Shown: positions 24,681-33,635, numbered from the stretch's first letter. The stretch: DNA of 64,000 nucleotides from CAYJFG01 sp051881695 (GCA_051881695.1 JBJEQJ010000042.1:7167-71166); one strand, 5' to 3'. Notes: generated from the letters alone by a model not told the origin. A program made the numbers and translations.

Positions 24681-26525
24681 ATGGCAAAGACAATAGGTAT
24701 AGACTTAGGTACAACAAACTCATGCGTTGCAGTTATCGAGGGCGGCGAGCCGGTAGTTATTGCTAATGCAGAGGGTGCAAGAACAACTCCGTCTGTAGTT
24801 GCTTTTTCTAAAACAGGCGAAAGAATGGTAGGTCAGGTTGCTAAACGTCAGGCTATTACTAACCCCGACAGAACAGTTGCTTCTATCAAAAGAGAAATGG
24901 GTACGGCTTACAAGGTAGCAATCGACGACAAAAACTACACTCCGCAGGAGATTTCCGCTATGATTCTGCAAAAGCTTAAGGCAGACGCAGAGGCATACTT
25001 GGGCGAAACAGTTACACAGGCAGTTATCACAGTTCCGGCTTACTTTACAGACGCACAGCGTCAGGCTACAAAGGATGCAGGTAAAATTGCAGGACTTGAT
25101 GTAAAGAGAATTATAAACGAGCCTACGGCTGCTGCTCTTTCCTATGGTATAGACAAGGAAGCAGACCAGAAGGTTATGGTATATGACTTAGGCGGCGGTA
25201 CATTCGATGTATCTATCATCGAAATGGGCGACGGCGTGCAGGAGGTTCTTGCAACAGCAGGTAACAACCGCTTGGGCGGCGACGACTTTGACAAGCGCAT
25301 TATGGACTGGATGGTACAGAGCTTCAAGGCTGAAACAGGCGTAGACCTTACAAACGACAAAATGGCTATGCAGCGCTTAAAGGAAGCCGCAGAAAAGGCT
25401 AAAATAGAGCTTTCCGGCGTTACACAGGCGGCTATTAACCTGCCGTTTATCACAGCAGACGCAACAGGTCCAAAGCACCTTGACTTAACACTTACAAGAG
25501 CAAAGTTCAACGAGCTTACAGCAGACCTTGTAGAAAACACAATGGTGCCTGTAAGACGTGCATTACAGGACAGCGGACTTTCAATAGATAAGATTGACAA
25601 GGTGCTTATGGTAGGCGGTTCTTCAAGAATTCCTGCTGTACAGGAGGCTGTTAAGGGCTTAATCGGCAAGGACCCGTTTAAGGGTATTAACCCGGACGAA
25701 TGTGTTGCTATCGGTGCGGCTATTCAGGGCGGCGTGCTCGGCGGCGAGGTTGACGGACTTCTTCTGTTAGACGTTACCCCGCTTTCACTCGGCGTTGAAA
25801 CAATGGGCGGCATTATGACAAAGATTATAGAGCGCAACACAACAATTCCTACAAAAAAGAGCCAGATTTTCTCAACAGCCGCAGACAATCAGACTCAGGT
25901 TGAGGTAAACGTACTTCAGGGCGAGAGAGAATTTGCAAGAGACAACAAGCAGTTAGGTCTGTTTGCTCTTACAGGTATTGCTCCCGCTATGAGAGGTGTG
26001 CCGCAGATTGAGGTTACATTCGATATTGATGCAAACGGTATTGTAAACGTATCTGCAAAGGATTTAGGCACAGGCAAGGAGCAGAAGATTACAATTTCTT
26101 CCAGCACAAATATGTCTAAGGAGGATATTGACAAGGCTGTTAAAGAGGCAGAGCAGTTTGCCGCAGAGGACAAGAAACGTCGTGAAGAGGTTGACGCAAA
26201 GAACGAAGCCGAAAATATGTGCTATCAGGTAGAAAAGCTGATAAACGAAAACGGTGATAAAATTGACGAGGCAGACAAGACAACTCTTAACACAAAGATT
26301 GCCGCTGTTAAAGAGGCTATATCTAAAAATGATTTAGAGCTTATAAAGAGCGCTAAGGAGGATATGGAGAAATCTCTGCACGAGATTTCGGCAAAGCTTT
26401 ATCAGCAGGCAGCTCCGCAGGGCGCACCGGGCGGAGTTCCGGGCGCAGACGCTCAGGATCCGACAGGCAATGACGCACCGGGTGCAGGCAATGTTTATGA
26501 CGCAGACTTTAAGGATGTAGAATAA
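24681..26525 (+). CDS. dnaK: Chaperone DnaK (Hsp70)
   Basis: 614 residues. The ATPase domain starts IGIDLGTTNSCVAV and carries the motifs VYDLGGGTFDVSI and VGGSSRIPAVQ; the substrate domain (about 360-500) is followed by a helical lid and a G/A/P-rich tail ending in DADFKDVE. It folds and protects proteins with DnaJ and GrpE. ACTGGAGGAATT before the ATG is a strong ribosome site. Codon choice is more biased than in neighbours, as expected of a highly expressed gene. Confidence 0.98.
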   Translation: MAKTIGIDLGTTNSCVAVIEGGEPVVIANAEGARTTPSVVAFSKTGERMVGQVAKRQAITNPDRTVASIKREMGTAYKVAIDDKNYTPQEISAMILQKLKADAEAYLGETVTQAVITVPAYFTDAQRQATKDAGKIAGLDVKRIINEPTAAALSYGIDKEADQKVMVYDLGGGTFDVSIIEMGDGVQEVLATAGNNRLGGDDFDKRIMDWMVQSFKAETGVDLTNDKMAMQRLKEAAEKAKIELSGVTQAAINLPFITADATGPKHLDLTLTRAKFNELTADLVENTMVPVRRALQDSGLSIDKIDKVLMVGGSSRIPAVQEAVKGLIGKDPFKGINPDECVAIGAAIQGGVLGGEVDGLLLLDVTPLSLGVETMGGIMTKIIERNTTIPTKKSQIFSTAADNQTQVEVNVLQGEREFARDNKQLGLFALTGIAPAMRGVPQIEVTFDIDANGIVNVSAKDLGTGKEQKITISSSTNMSKEDIDKAVKEAEQFAAEDKKRREEVDAKNEAENMCYQVEKLINENGDKIDEADKTTLNTKIAAVKEAISKNDLELIKSAKEDMEKSLHEISAKLYQQAAPQGAPGGVPGADAQDPTGNDAPGAGNVYDADFKDVE

Positions 26526-26552
26526 TAACGGAGCAAGAAAAATACGGGATAT

Positions 26553-26574
26553 GGGGGCAGGTTTTCCTGCCCCT
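26553..26574 (+). terminator. hairpin after dnaK (partial terminator)
   Basis: GGGGGCAGG / CCTGCCCC stem with a 4-nt loop but a poor T tail; probably a pause or processing hairpin between dnaK and dnaJ. Confidence 0.5.
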
Positions 26575-26736
26575 TAGAATGTCTTAATACTGCTGTTTTC
26601 AGAATGTATTTTTATTTGTAAAAACCCTTTTTAAGAGCATAAGTGGCGGAACTGTCCTAAAAATATATACGGAATATTAATTTAAACAAAACCAGTTATT
26701 GAAAGTACTTTGCTTAATAGAACGCAAAGCTTTAAG

Positions 26737-26765
26737 TTGACGATATTAACATCATAGGTTAAAAT
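26737..26765 (+). promoter_or_regulatory. own promoter of dnaJ
   Basis: TTGACG (26737-26742), 17-bp spacer, TAAAAT (26760-26765). The gap 26526-26817 has no CIRCE copy, so dnaJ may escape part of the HrcA control. Confidence 0.6.
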
Positions 26766-26817
26766 ATATTCTGAAAATTACACATATTATTTTATGTATA
26801 CATAGGAGGCATTTGCT

Positions 26818-27957
26818 GTGGCAGATAAAAGAGATTATTACGAGGTTATGGGTGTTCCCAAGGGTGCCTCTGACGAAGAAATAAAAAAAGCGTTTCGTAA
26901 GCTTGCAAAGCAGTATCATCCTGACTTAAACCCCGGCGACAAAGAGGCGGAGGCAAAATTTAAGGAGGTAAACGAGGCTTATGAGGTGCTGTCAGATAAG
27001 CAAAAGCGTGCTCGCTACGACCAGTTCGGTCACGCCGGAGTAGACCCCAGCTACGGTGCAGGGGCGGCAGGCGGAAGCCCGTTTACACAGGAAGTAGATT
27101 TCGGAGATATTTTCAGCAGCTTCTTCGGCGGCTTCGGAGGCAGACAGAACTCTAACCCGAATGCACCTCGCAGAGGAACCGATATAGAAACAACAGTGAA
27201 CATCTCCTTTGAAGAAGCGGCAAAGGGCTGTAAAAAAACTGTAACGTACAACAATGTAAGCACCTGCCGCGACTGTAACGGCACAGGGGCGGCAAAGGGA
27301 ACCGCGCCAAAGGTTTGCTCAGCCTGTCACGGAACGGGACAGGTAAAAATAAGCCAGAGAACACCGTTTGGCGTTATACAAACGGCAAGGGTCTGTGATG
27401 CCTGCAAGGGAAAAGGTAAGGTAGTGGAAACGCCGTGCCGCACCTGTATGGGAACAGGCAGATCCAAAACGAAGAGAACGGTAGACGTTGATATTCCGGC
27501 AGGTATAAGCGAGGACAGAGTGCTTAATGTGTCGGGTCACGGTAATGCAGGTGTTAATAACGGTCCGTATGGGGATTTACACGTTTATGTAAATGTTCGT
27601 CCTCACCCGATTTTTGACCGCAGGGGCGATGATGTATGGTGCGATTTGCCGATAACCTTCGCTCAGGCTACCTTGGGAGGAGAGGTAGTAGTGCCTACGC
27701 TTGACGGCAAGGTAAGCTACAATATACACGAGGGCACCCAGCCGAACGATGTATTTAAGCTGAAGGGAAAAGGTATTGCGCACTTAGGCGGCAGAGGCAG
27801 AGGCGACCAGTATGTTCGTATAGTAATTGAAGTGCCGAAGAGCCTTAATAACAAGCAAAAGGAACTGCTCAAGCAGTTTGAAGGCGCAATGGGAGAGAAG
27901 AATTACCAAAAGCGCAAGGGCTTTTTCGATAAAATAAAGGGAATGTTTGAGGAGTAA
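26818..27957 (+). CDS. dnaJ: Co-chaperone DnaJ (Hsp40)
   Basis: 379 residues, start GTG with AGGAGG 9 nt upstream. J domain 5-70 with HPD in KQYHPDLNPG; G/F-rich linker; four zinc motifs CxxCxGxG (CRDCNGTG, CSACHGTG, CDACKGKG, CRTCMGTG) about 145-215; C-terminal substrate domains. Stimulates the DnaK ATPase and delivers substrates. Ends the heat-shock unit, followed by a terminator. Confidence 0.97.
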   Translation: MADKRDYYEVMGVPKGASDEEIKKAFRKLAKQYHPDLNPGDKEAEAKFKEVNEAYEVLSDKQKRARYDQFGHAGVDPSYGAGAAGGSPFTQEVDFGDIFSSFFGGFGGRQNSNPNAPRRGTDIETTVNISFEEAAKGCKKTVTYNNVSTCRDCNGTGAAKGTAPKVCSACHGTGQVKISQRTPFGVIQTARVCDACKGKGKVVETPCRTCMGTGRSKTKRTVDVDIPAGISEDRVLNVSGHGNAGVNNGPYGDLHVYVNVRPHPIFDRRGDDVWCDLPITFAQATLGGEVVVPTLDGKVSYNIHEGTQPNDVFKLKGKGIAHLGGRGRGDQYVRIVIEVPKSLNNKQKELLKQFEGAMGEKNYQKRKGFFDKIKGMFEE

Positions 27958-27982
27958 TTCCTTAAAGATTGTTTAAAACAGG

Positions 27983-28026
27983 AAAAGCGGTATCAAAGTT
28001 CATTTAAGTATTTTGATATCGCTTTT
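27983..28026 (+). terminator. terminator after dnaJ
   Basis: AAAAGCGGTATCAAA pairs with TTTGATATCGCTTTT with one mismatch; T-rich end. Confidence 0.8.
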
Positions 28027-28118
28027 ATTAAAAGAGAGCTAAAATATAATAAACAGCAAAGCATTTCTGTAATTCTGCAAATAAATTTTTACTTTATCGG
28101 ATTTCTCTTAAAAAATGA

Positions 28119-28148
28119 TTGACATAGAGTCTGTTGTTGTGGTATAAT
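28119..28148 (+). promoter_or_regulatory. promoter of tRNA-Leu
   Basis: TTGACA (28119-28124), 18-bp spacer, TATAAT (28143-28148). Confidence 0.8.
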
Positions 28149-28198
28149 ACACTTTGTCAGAAAAACGGCAGCATATAAATGCGTTGCCGATAATATTT

Positions 28199-28286
28199 GC
28201 TGGTGTGGTGGAATAGGCAGACACAAGGGACTTAAAATCCCTCGGACTAATACTCCGTGCCGGTTCAAGTCCGGCCACCAGCACCA
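28199..28286 (+). tRNA. tRNA-Leu (TAA)
   Basis: 88 nt with a long variable arm, encoded CCA. Acceptor GCTGGTG/CACCAGC; anticodon stem AGGGA/TCCCT around CTTAAAA, anticodon TAA. Confidence 0.95.
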
Positions 28287-28287
28287 G

Positions 28288-28319
28288 AAAAAGCCTCGTT
28301 CCGAAGAACGAGGCTTTTT
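28288..28319 (+). terminator. terminator of tRNA-Leu
   Basis: Perfect 14-bp stem (AAAAAGCCTCGTTC and complement) with tetraloop CGAA and T run. The stretch 28320-28552 behind it shows no gene. Confidence 0.95.
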
Positions 28320-28552
28320 CTATAAAGTTTACCATTGAGGGTGGACTAAATATTACTGTACAATGCGGTATTTTAAATTTATTTTGTGAACCTGCCGCTT
28401 TGCTGTCAAAATCAGTATTATATTCCGAACCAAGTAAATACTATTTAAAAAATAAAAAGTAAAATAGCAAACGAGAAATAAAGAGATAAACAGAGTAAAC
28501 GGGAGAAAAACAAAGTTTTTTCAAAGCTAAATTAAATTTTTATAAAAAATCG

Positions 28553-28581
28553 TTGACTTCACCCTTTTGGTGTGATATTAT
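28553..28581 (+). promoter_or_regulatory. promoter of rplM-rpsI
   Basis: TTGACT (28553-28558), 17-bp spacer, TATTAT (28576-28581). Confidence 0.8.
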
Positions 28582-28593
28582 CTATCTTGCGAC

Positions 28594-28632
28594 TTCAAGA
28601 AACCGGGTGTGGATATTCCCGGCTTGTTTGAA
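28594..28632 (+). promoter_or_regulatory. rplM leader hairpin (possible L13 autoregulatory leader)
   Basis: In the short 5' leader, CCGGG/CCCGG closes a 10-nt loop and is enclosed by TTCAA/TTGAA. Position and shape fit the L13 leader known upstream of rplM in Firmicutes; the assignment is by position, not by a motif I can verify. Confidence 0.45.
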
Positions 28633-28671
28633 AAGAAAGTTAATTTAATTCTAAAACAGGAGGAACACAGA

Positions 28672-29094
28672 ATGTCTACTTATATGGCTAAAAAAGGCGA
28701 AATCGAACGCAAGTGGTATGTAATAGACGCTGCCGGCAAGCCGCTTGGCAGAGTGGCTGCTCAAGCTGCTACAATTTTAAGAGGCAAGAATAAGCCGACA
28801 TACACACCGCACGTTGACTGCGGCGACCACGTTATCATCATCAACTGTGCAGACGCAGTTTTAACAGGCAAAAAATCAACACAAAAGTATTATTACCGTC
28901 ACACAGGTTATATCGGTCATTTAAAGGCTACAAGATATGACACTCTTATGGCTACAAAGCCTGAAAAGGCAATGGAGCTTGCTGTAAAGGGTATGATACC
29001 CTCAAACACAATCGGCAGAGCAGCAATGCTCAGATTAAAGGTATATGCAGGTGCAGAGCACAAGCATCAGGCACAGCAGCCTGAAACATTATAA
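28672..29094 (+). CDS. rplM: Ribosomal protein L13
   Basis: 140 residues from the ATG at 28672 (MSTYMAKKGEIERKWYVIDA), which has AGGAGG upstream; a TTG 63 bp earlier would fall in the leader hairpin. Conserved motifs: AGKPLGRVAAQAATILRGK, DHVIIINCADAV and the HTGYIGHLK loop. An early assembly protein of the 50S subunit. Operon with rpsI, as in nearly all bacteria. Confidence 0.97.
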   Translation: MSTYMAKKGEIERKWYVIDAAGKPLGRVAAQAATILRGKNKPTYTPHVDCGDHVIIINCADAVLTGKKSTQKYYYRHTGYIGHLKATRYDTLMATKPEKAMELAVKGMIPSNTIGRAAMLRLKVYAGAEHKHQAQQPETL

Positions 29095-29113
29095 GGGTAA
29101 GGAGGCAGTTTAA

Positions 29114-29515
29114 ATGTACGATAAGACACCATATTTCTATGGAACAGGAAGAAGAAAAAGCTCAGTAGCAAGAGTTAGACTTTACCAGGGAACAGGTAAA
29201 ATCACAATCAACGACAGAGATATTGATGACTATTTCGGTCTTGAAACTTTAAAATTAATCGTTCGTCAGCCTCTTGCCTTAACACAAACAGGCGAAAAGT
29301 TCGACGTAGTCTGCAAGGTTGCAGGCGGCGGCGTAACAGGTCAGGCAGGCGCAATCCGCCACGGCATTTCAAGAGCATTACTGCAATATGACAGCGAGTC
29401 GTTAAGACCGGCGCTCAAGAAAGCAGGCTTCTTAACTCGTGACCCGAGAATGAAAGAACGTAAGAAATACGGCCTCAAAGCAGCCCGTAGAGCTCCGCAG
29501 TTTAGTAAGAGATAA
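29114..29515 (+). CDS. rpsI: Ribosomal protein S9
   Basis: 133 residues. YFYGTGRRKSSVARVRLYQG at the start and the C-terminal tail ERKKYGLKAARRAPQFSKR, whose last Arg reaches the P-site tRNA. AAGGAGG lies 9 nt before the ATG, 19 bp after rplM. Confidence 0.98.
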   Translation: MYDKTPYFYGTGRRKSSVARVRLYQGTGKITINDRDIDDYFGLETLKLIVRQPLALTQTGEKFDVVCKVAGGGVTGQAGAIRHGISRALLQYDSESLRPALKKAGFLTRDPRMKERKKYGLKAARRAPQFSKR

Positions 29516-29527
29516 TTATTACACCTC

Positions 29528-29553
29528 AAAAACCTTTTATTTATGCGGTTTTT
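29528..29553 (+). terminator. weak hairpin after rpsI
   Basis: AAAAACC/GGTTTTT, 7-bp stem with a long loop; likely assisted by the stronger terminator 60 bp further on. Confidence 0.45.
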
Positions 29554-29610
29554 CAAATATGCAGCTTAGACATTGTTGTGTATTTGTTGCGTGTAACTCA
29601 AAAAATATTA

Positions 29611-29646
29611 AAAGGACGGTTGAGTTTTTCGCTCAGCCGTCTTTTT
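29611..29646 (+). terminator. main terminator of rplM-rpsI
   Basis: GACGGTTGAG / CTCAGCCGTC stem (one G-T pair), 7-nt loop, T5 run. Can also act on the opposing spoIIID transcript. Confidence 0.85.
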
Positions 29647-29739
29647 CTTCTTCATTTAAATTTTCAAGTGCAACGCTTACAGCCTCAACTACTATGGCGG
29701 TAAATGTGCAGTTATTGTGCTTTTATGATATGATAATCG

Positions 29740-29776
29740 GCAAAACTGCTTTCAGCGTGATTTGTTCAGTGGTTCC
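29740..29776. repeat. half copy of the GGAAmCACTGA repeat
   Basis: Similar over about 37 bp to the right part of 9743-9805, sharing GCGYGATTTGTTCAGTG plus TTCC, and ending exactly at the spoIIID stop codon. The left inverted end is not present here. Confidence 0.5.
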
Positions 29777-30034
29777 TTAATGCTTGTTTAAGCGCAGGTA
29801 CTTGTTGCGTGTTGCAATGCCGCCGCGTATGTGACGCTGCGCCTTGTTTATCTCTAAAACTGCCTTAACTTCTTTATATAAACCGGGGTTTACGGATTTT
29901 AAACGGTCGCTTACGTCTTTATGTACCGTGCTTTTGCTTACACCGAATTTTTTCGCTGCACTTCTGACGGTTGCGCCGCTTTCTATTATGTATCTGCCAA
30001 GCTCCATTGCCCGTTCCTCTACTATTCCCTTCAC
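29777..30034 (-). CDS. spoIIID: Sporulation transcription regulator SpoIIID
   Basis: 85 residues, the full family length. The helix-turn-helix GATVRSAAKKFGVSKSTVHKDV is the DNA-reading element; the basic tail AQRHIRGGIATRNKYL is also characteristic. SpoIIID acts in the mother cell, after sigma-E, as activator and repressor of spore genes. The gene stands alone on the minus strand; GGGAGG lies before the ATG. With ytaF it shows that the organism comes from a spore-forming line. Confidence 0.97.
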   Translation of the reverse strand: MKGIVEERAMELGRYIIESGATVRSAAKKFGVSKSTVHKDVSDRLKSVNPGLYKEVKAVLEINKAQRHIRGGIATRNKYLRLNKH

Positions 30035-30517
30035 ATAAATTGCCTCCCTTTTTAAGGTAAGATATTTATTTATATGAGAATGAAAAAATTTATATGCAGA
30101 ATATTGGTATACTGTTTTATTCCGTAGCTAAGCTGTAATAGTATATAAAGGGAATTATCGTCTGTGCCTTGATGATTTTTTGCTTTGCAAGCGCCTTCAC
30201 CGTGAATTTGTTTTGGCATAAGCGTATTTTTATTGCAGAGTATTTGCACACAGCAGGTACTGCGCAATTTTATTTTTCCGAGATGAATTTATTTTGAATA
30301 CAGAAAATGCTTTAGAATTTGATAAAATACTTTTAATGCTATCTGAGCTTGCGGTTCGGAATACGCAAAGCAAAAGGCGCTTGGCTTAAAACCGATATAG
30401 GCAAAATACTGATAGCAGACGAAAAAATTAAAAGCCTCCCGGCAGATTAACAATAAAATCCGACGGGAGGCTTACTTTTCTGTTTGACAGCTTTTTTAAA
30501 AACATCTGTCAGTAAAA
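30035..30517. other. 483-bp gap, possibly with a decayed gene
   Basis: No gene I can support. On the plus strand 30290-30450 contains two adjacent frames with protein-like composition (ENALEFDKILLMLSELAVRN, then GAWLKTDIGKILIADEK ending at a TAA at 30448-30450), which looks like a frameshifted gene end, but no family is recognised. No promoter or start was found. Confidence 0.3.
30432..30473 (-). terminator. terminator of the sigma/anti-sigma operon
   Basis: Minus strand AAGCCTCCCG / CGGGAGGCTT 10-bp stem, 22-nt loop, then a T-rich run (TTAATTTTTT). Confidence 0.75.
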
Positions 30518-31978
30518 TTATTTAATTTTAATAATATCTGCGCTGTACTCCTCAGCTTGTGCCGTTTGGCTACCGGCTTCTTTAGCGATAGCCGGAACTG
30601 AGGCTTGTCCGTCAGGCTCGTTAATGCAGATGTACGAGTTTTCTAAATATTTATCGGATACCATAAAGCCGATGTAAACAGTCTTTTCTTCTCCGGGGGC
30701 AAGGTCAATATAGTTTGGAGAATTTGTGTCTGATGAGAAAAAGTCGTAATATGCCATTTCCTCGTCAACAGCAAATTCGCTGTCCTTGAAGTAGTCGCTT
30801 CCGTTAAGCATATCAGAAACTGTATTGTGACTTTCATTTTGTATAATATGCTGGTAAATATTGATTTTGTCAAGAGCTTTATCGCTGTTATTTTTTAGAG
30901 TAAGCGTTTCGTACACAAACCAAGCGCCTATCTGTTCTTCGCCGACAACCTCGTCAAGCGAATTGTCGCCGCCGTTTTCTTTAAAGTATGTCCGTGTGAA
31001 ATCCTTTATTTTTCCGTTTTCGTCAAGCCAGCTTTCCTTAAGCTCCCGCAGGTTTTCATTGTCCTGCTTTATAACGTCAAAGTCATCGCAAATCTGAATA
31101 CTGTCAACTGTAACCTGAAGCTCAGCTTCGCCGTTTTCATCATAGAAAACAGAAGCAAACGGTTTTCCTGCTGTGCGGACAGAGGTGTTGTATTTTATCT
31201 CCGGATAAAAATATTCAGAGGCTGTATCGTAAATTTTGCTCCATACGCTTTCCTCCTCCCATTCTGTAACATTTGCAAACGGCTCGCCGTCAATCTCTGT
31301 AAGCTTTGTATTGTCAAGAATTTTAAACATTTCCTGTTTAGATAAATTCTCGCCCCCATAGCATAAAAGAAGATAATTATAATCCTCAAAATAAATATAT
31401 GCCTGCTTGTCGGGATAGCCTGCGTCAATACTTTTGTTCTGAGCGTCGCTTTGGTCAAAGCGGCTTATTTCAAGATAAAGACCGTAATTACCGCCGAACT
31501 CTCTCTCTTCATTATAAGTTACATAGTTGCTTTCAAGCTTTATTTCATCATTGCCCGATATATCGTACAGCAAATACGAAACGGCTATATCATCCGAATT
31601 TTTAAAGTGCAGCTTTGACTTTGCAGATGAGTTTACATTTTTAGCCATATAATCCGTTGCATCAACATTTTCCGGCAGATAGCCAAAGAAAACGTCAACG
31701 CTTCGGTTTGTCTTTGCGCTTGTATTGTCGCTGTCCTTATTAATGGACAGCGTAGTCTGGAATTTCCCTGTTTGCTCGGAAGAAAACAAACGGTTTACAG
31801 CAAACACGCCGGCAGTAGAAATAATAACAATAAGAGCCGCCGCTGCTGCGATTGTAAAATATTTGCTCGGTCTTTTTTTCTCCTTTTTTGCTTTAAACAT
31901 ACCTTTCACCTCTTGCCGTAATTTGTCAGAGGCGCACAGGCAATTGAATGCGCCTGTATATTTTTCTTTATCGGTCAT
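30518..31978 (-). CDS. Membrane-anchored anti-sigma factor-like protein
   Basis: 486 residues. A cytoplasmic N-terminus of about 38 residues is followed by one helix (about 41-64, FTIAAAAALIVIISTAGVFA) and a 420-residue extracytoplasmic part with two or three beta-rich domains (a DUF4367-like stretch QEMFKILDNTKLTEIDGEPF; a DUF4352-like end LAPGEEKTVYIGF). It starts 4 bp after the ECF sigma gene, the usual position of its antagonist, and the short N-terminus could bind the sigma factor. No zinc-binding HxxxCxxC motif is seen. Sensor input is unknown. Confidence 0.7.
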   Translation of the reverse strand: MTDKEKYTGAFNCLCASDKLRQEVKGMFKAKKEKKRPSKYFTIAAAAALIVIISTAGVFAVNRLFSSEQTGKFQTTLSINKDSDNTSAKTNRSVDVFFGYLPENVDATDYMAKNVNSSAKSKLHFKNSDDIAVSYLLYDISGNDEIKLESNYVTYNEEREFGGNYGLYLEISRFDQSDAQNKSIDAGYPDKQAYIYFEDYNYLLLCYGGENLSKQEMFKILDNTKLTEIDGEPFANVTEWEEESVWSKIYDTASEYFYPEIKYNTSVRTAGKPFASVFYDENGEAELQVTVDSIQICDDFDVIKQDNENLRELKESWLDENGKIKDFTRTYFKENGGDNSLDEVVGEEQIGAWFVYETLTLKNNSDKALDKINIYQHIIQNESHNTVSDMLNGSDYFKDSEFAVDEEMAYYDFFSSDTNSPNYIDLAPGEEKTVYIGFMVSDKYLENSYICINEPDGQASVPAIAKEAGSQTAQAEEYSADIIKIK

Positions 31979-31982
31979 CCGC

Positions 31983-32465
31983 CTACACCTCCGATAATTT
32001 TTCTCTTAGTTTTTTTCTTGCTCTCATAAGCTGTGTTTGTATTGTAGTTTCCTTTACATTGAGAATTTTTGATATTTCCGCTATGCTGTAATCCTCGTAA
32101 TAATAAAGGTATAAAGGTGCCCGGTATTTTTGCGGAAGCTGTAAAACTGCCGATATAACGGTTAGCTTTTCATCTGTTATATCTGTCGTTTTTTCCGCTG
32201 CCTGCAAAATGCTTTCCTCAAGCGGAACGCTGTTTCTTCTTTGCACAGCACGAAAAACAGACTTCCCCTCGTTTATTGCCACTCGTATGAGCCAACGCTT
32301 TAAATGCTCAGAATCAGTAAATTTTCCGTCATATTTTAACAGCTTTAAAAATACTGTCTGAACTATATCCTCGGCGTCAAACTTATTTCTGCACATATTA
32401 AACGATATTCTGAAAAGCATATCCGAATAATTATCTACAGCAGATATATACTCCTGCTCGGTCAA
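31983..32465 (-). CDS. ECF-family RNA polymerase sigma factor
   Basis: 160 residues from the TTG at 32465. A GTG three codons earlier overlaps the GGGAGG ribosome site, so the TTG, 8 nt from that site, is the better start. Region 2 contains DAEDIVQTVFLKLL and HLKRWLIRVAINE; region 4 holds LPQKYRAPLYLYYYEDYSIAEISKIL and the recognition helix VKETTIQTQLMRARKKLR. It directs transcription of a stress regulon, held by the membrane protein encoded next. Three palindromes lie upstream and may be its control sites. Confidence 0.88.
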   Translation of the reverse strand: MTEQEYISAVDNYSDMLFRISFNMCRNKFDAEDIVQTVFLKLLKYDGKFTDSEHLKRWLIRVAINEGKSVFRAVQRRNSVPLEESILQAAEKTTDITDEKLTVISAVLQLPQKYRAPLYLYYYEDYSIAEISKILNVKETTIQTQLMRARKKLREKLSEV

Positions 32466-32496
32466 TACAAACACCTCCCTTTTATGAGCTTAGATG

Positions 32497-32573
32497 TGAA
32501 AAGCTTTTCATAAGTAAAACGCAGCGTGATTTATAAAAATCACAGCAATAAAATTTTACCATAAAATTTTATT
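32497..32573 (-). promoter_or_regulatory. three palindromes upstream of the ECF sigma gene
   Basis: TGAAAAGCTTTTCA (32497-32510, perfect), GTGATTT-N4-AAATCAC (32526-32543) and a 12-bp-armed AATAAAATTTTA inverted repeat with a 3-nt centre (32547-32573). They lie 30-110 bp before the start and probably include operator or RNA structures of the sigma operon. Confidence 0.5.
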
Positions 32574-32945
32574 CAGCGGAACATTTGCGGTACAGTCGGC
32601 TTCAGGAAGAGTGTTCAATTGAAAATCGCAGTATAGCTTGCTTTATTATTTTGATACAGGTGTAATTTCGTTTTATAATTATTTTTTCTTGCAAACGGAG
32701 ATATGGTATTATAAAATGTAATCAGAATATTATATTTTTGCCGGAAAAGGCGGCGCAAAGCACATAAGCTTAAAAGTGAAAATTTATAAAATATAGGTAT
32801 TTTATTTTTATTTTGTTCATTTTTACGGAGGAAATATGTAATATAATTATGTTGTTGAAAAGAGCGCTGTGTAATTATATTTACATAATTAAAGAAAACA
32901 GTTATAAACATTTAATTTAAAGTGCGGAAAACGGAGGGAAACAAT
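32574..32945. other. 372-bp AT-rich gap before the response regulator
   Basis: Very AT-rich, with no supported gene. TATAAT occurs at 32842-32847 but no well-spaced minus-35 box accompanies it; a GGAGGAAATATG followed at once by a stop (32827-32841) is noted and not taken as a gene. Confidence 0.4.
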
Positions 32946-33635
32946 ATGAGCTTAGGTAAAATTTTAGTAGTTGACGATGATTTAAACATCTGCGAGCTGC
33001 TGCGGCTGTATATTGAGAAGGAGGGCTTCAGCGTTGTAACGGCAAACGACGGAGCGCAGGCGCTGAAAACCTTTGAGGCTGAAAAGCCTGATTTAATTAT
33101 GCTTGATATTATGCTTCCGGGTCTTGACGGCTGGCAGGTGTGCAGAGAAATAAGAAAAACATCCAAATGCCCCATAATTATGCTGACTGCAAAGGGCGAG
33201 GTTTTCGACAAGGTGCTGGGTCTTGAGCTTGGTGCAGACGACTATGTAGTAAAGCCGTTTGAAGCAAGGGAGATAGTGGCAAGAATTAAAGCTGTGCTTC
33301 GCAGAACGGAAAAAGAAGATGTAAGAGAAACTAAAGAGGTGCAGTGGGACAAGCTGTCGATAAATCTTACAAATTACGAGCTTAGGGTTGACGGTGTGCA
33401 CGTTGATACACCTCCTAAAGAGATGGAGCTTTTGTTCCACCTTGCAACACACCCCAACAGAGTATTTACCCGCGACCAGCTGCTAGACGAGGTGTGGGGC
33501 TTTGACTATTACGGCGACTCAAGAACAGTTGACGTTCACGTAAAAAGGCTGAGAGAAAAGATAGACGGCGTATCCGACAAATGGGAGCTGAAAACAGTTT
33601 GGGGAGTAGGCTACAAATTCGAGGTCAAAGAGTGA
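32946..33635 (+). CDS. OmpR/PhoB-family response regulator
   Basis: 229 residues from the ATG at 32946; GGAGGG lies 7 nt before it, and a GTG eight codons earlier overlaps no such site. Receiver domain 1-120 with DDD at 10-12, phosphoacceptor D54 (LDIMLPG), T/S in LTAKGE and K in VVKPF. Winged-helix domain from about 130, with FTRDQLLDEVWGFDYYGDSRTVDVHVKRLREKI. The partner kinase is 366 bp downstream, beyond a tandem repeat and two terminators. The sequence is close to the WalR/PhoP type, so cell-envelope control is plausible. Confidence 0.93.
   Translation: MSLGKILVVDDDLNICELLRLYIEKEGFSVVTANDGAQALKTFEAEKPDLIMLDIMLPGLDGWQVCREIRKTSKCPIIMLTAKGEVFDKVLGLELGADDYVVKPFEAREIVARIKAVLRRTEKEDVRETKEVQWDKLSINLTNYELRVDGVHVDTPPKEMELLFHLATHPNRVFTRDQLLDEVWGFDYYGDSRTVDVHVKRLREKIDGVSDKWELKTVWGVGYKFEVKE

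Noticed and set aside
29559..29780. 73-codon plus-strand ORF after rpsI
   Set aside because: It runs through the rpsI terminator and the repeat, with no ribosome site.
30070..30267. 65-codon minus-strand ORF
   Set aside because: No ribosome site, odd composition, no family; likely chance.
32615..32911. 98-codon minus-strand ORF
   Set aside because: Composition follows AT-rich noncoding DNA; no start signals and no recognisable domain.
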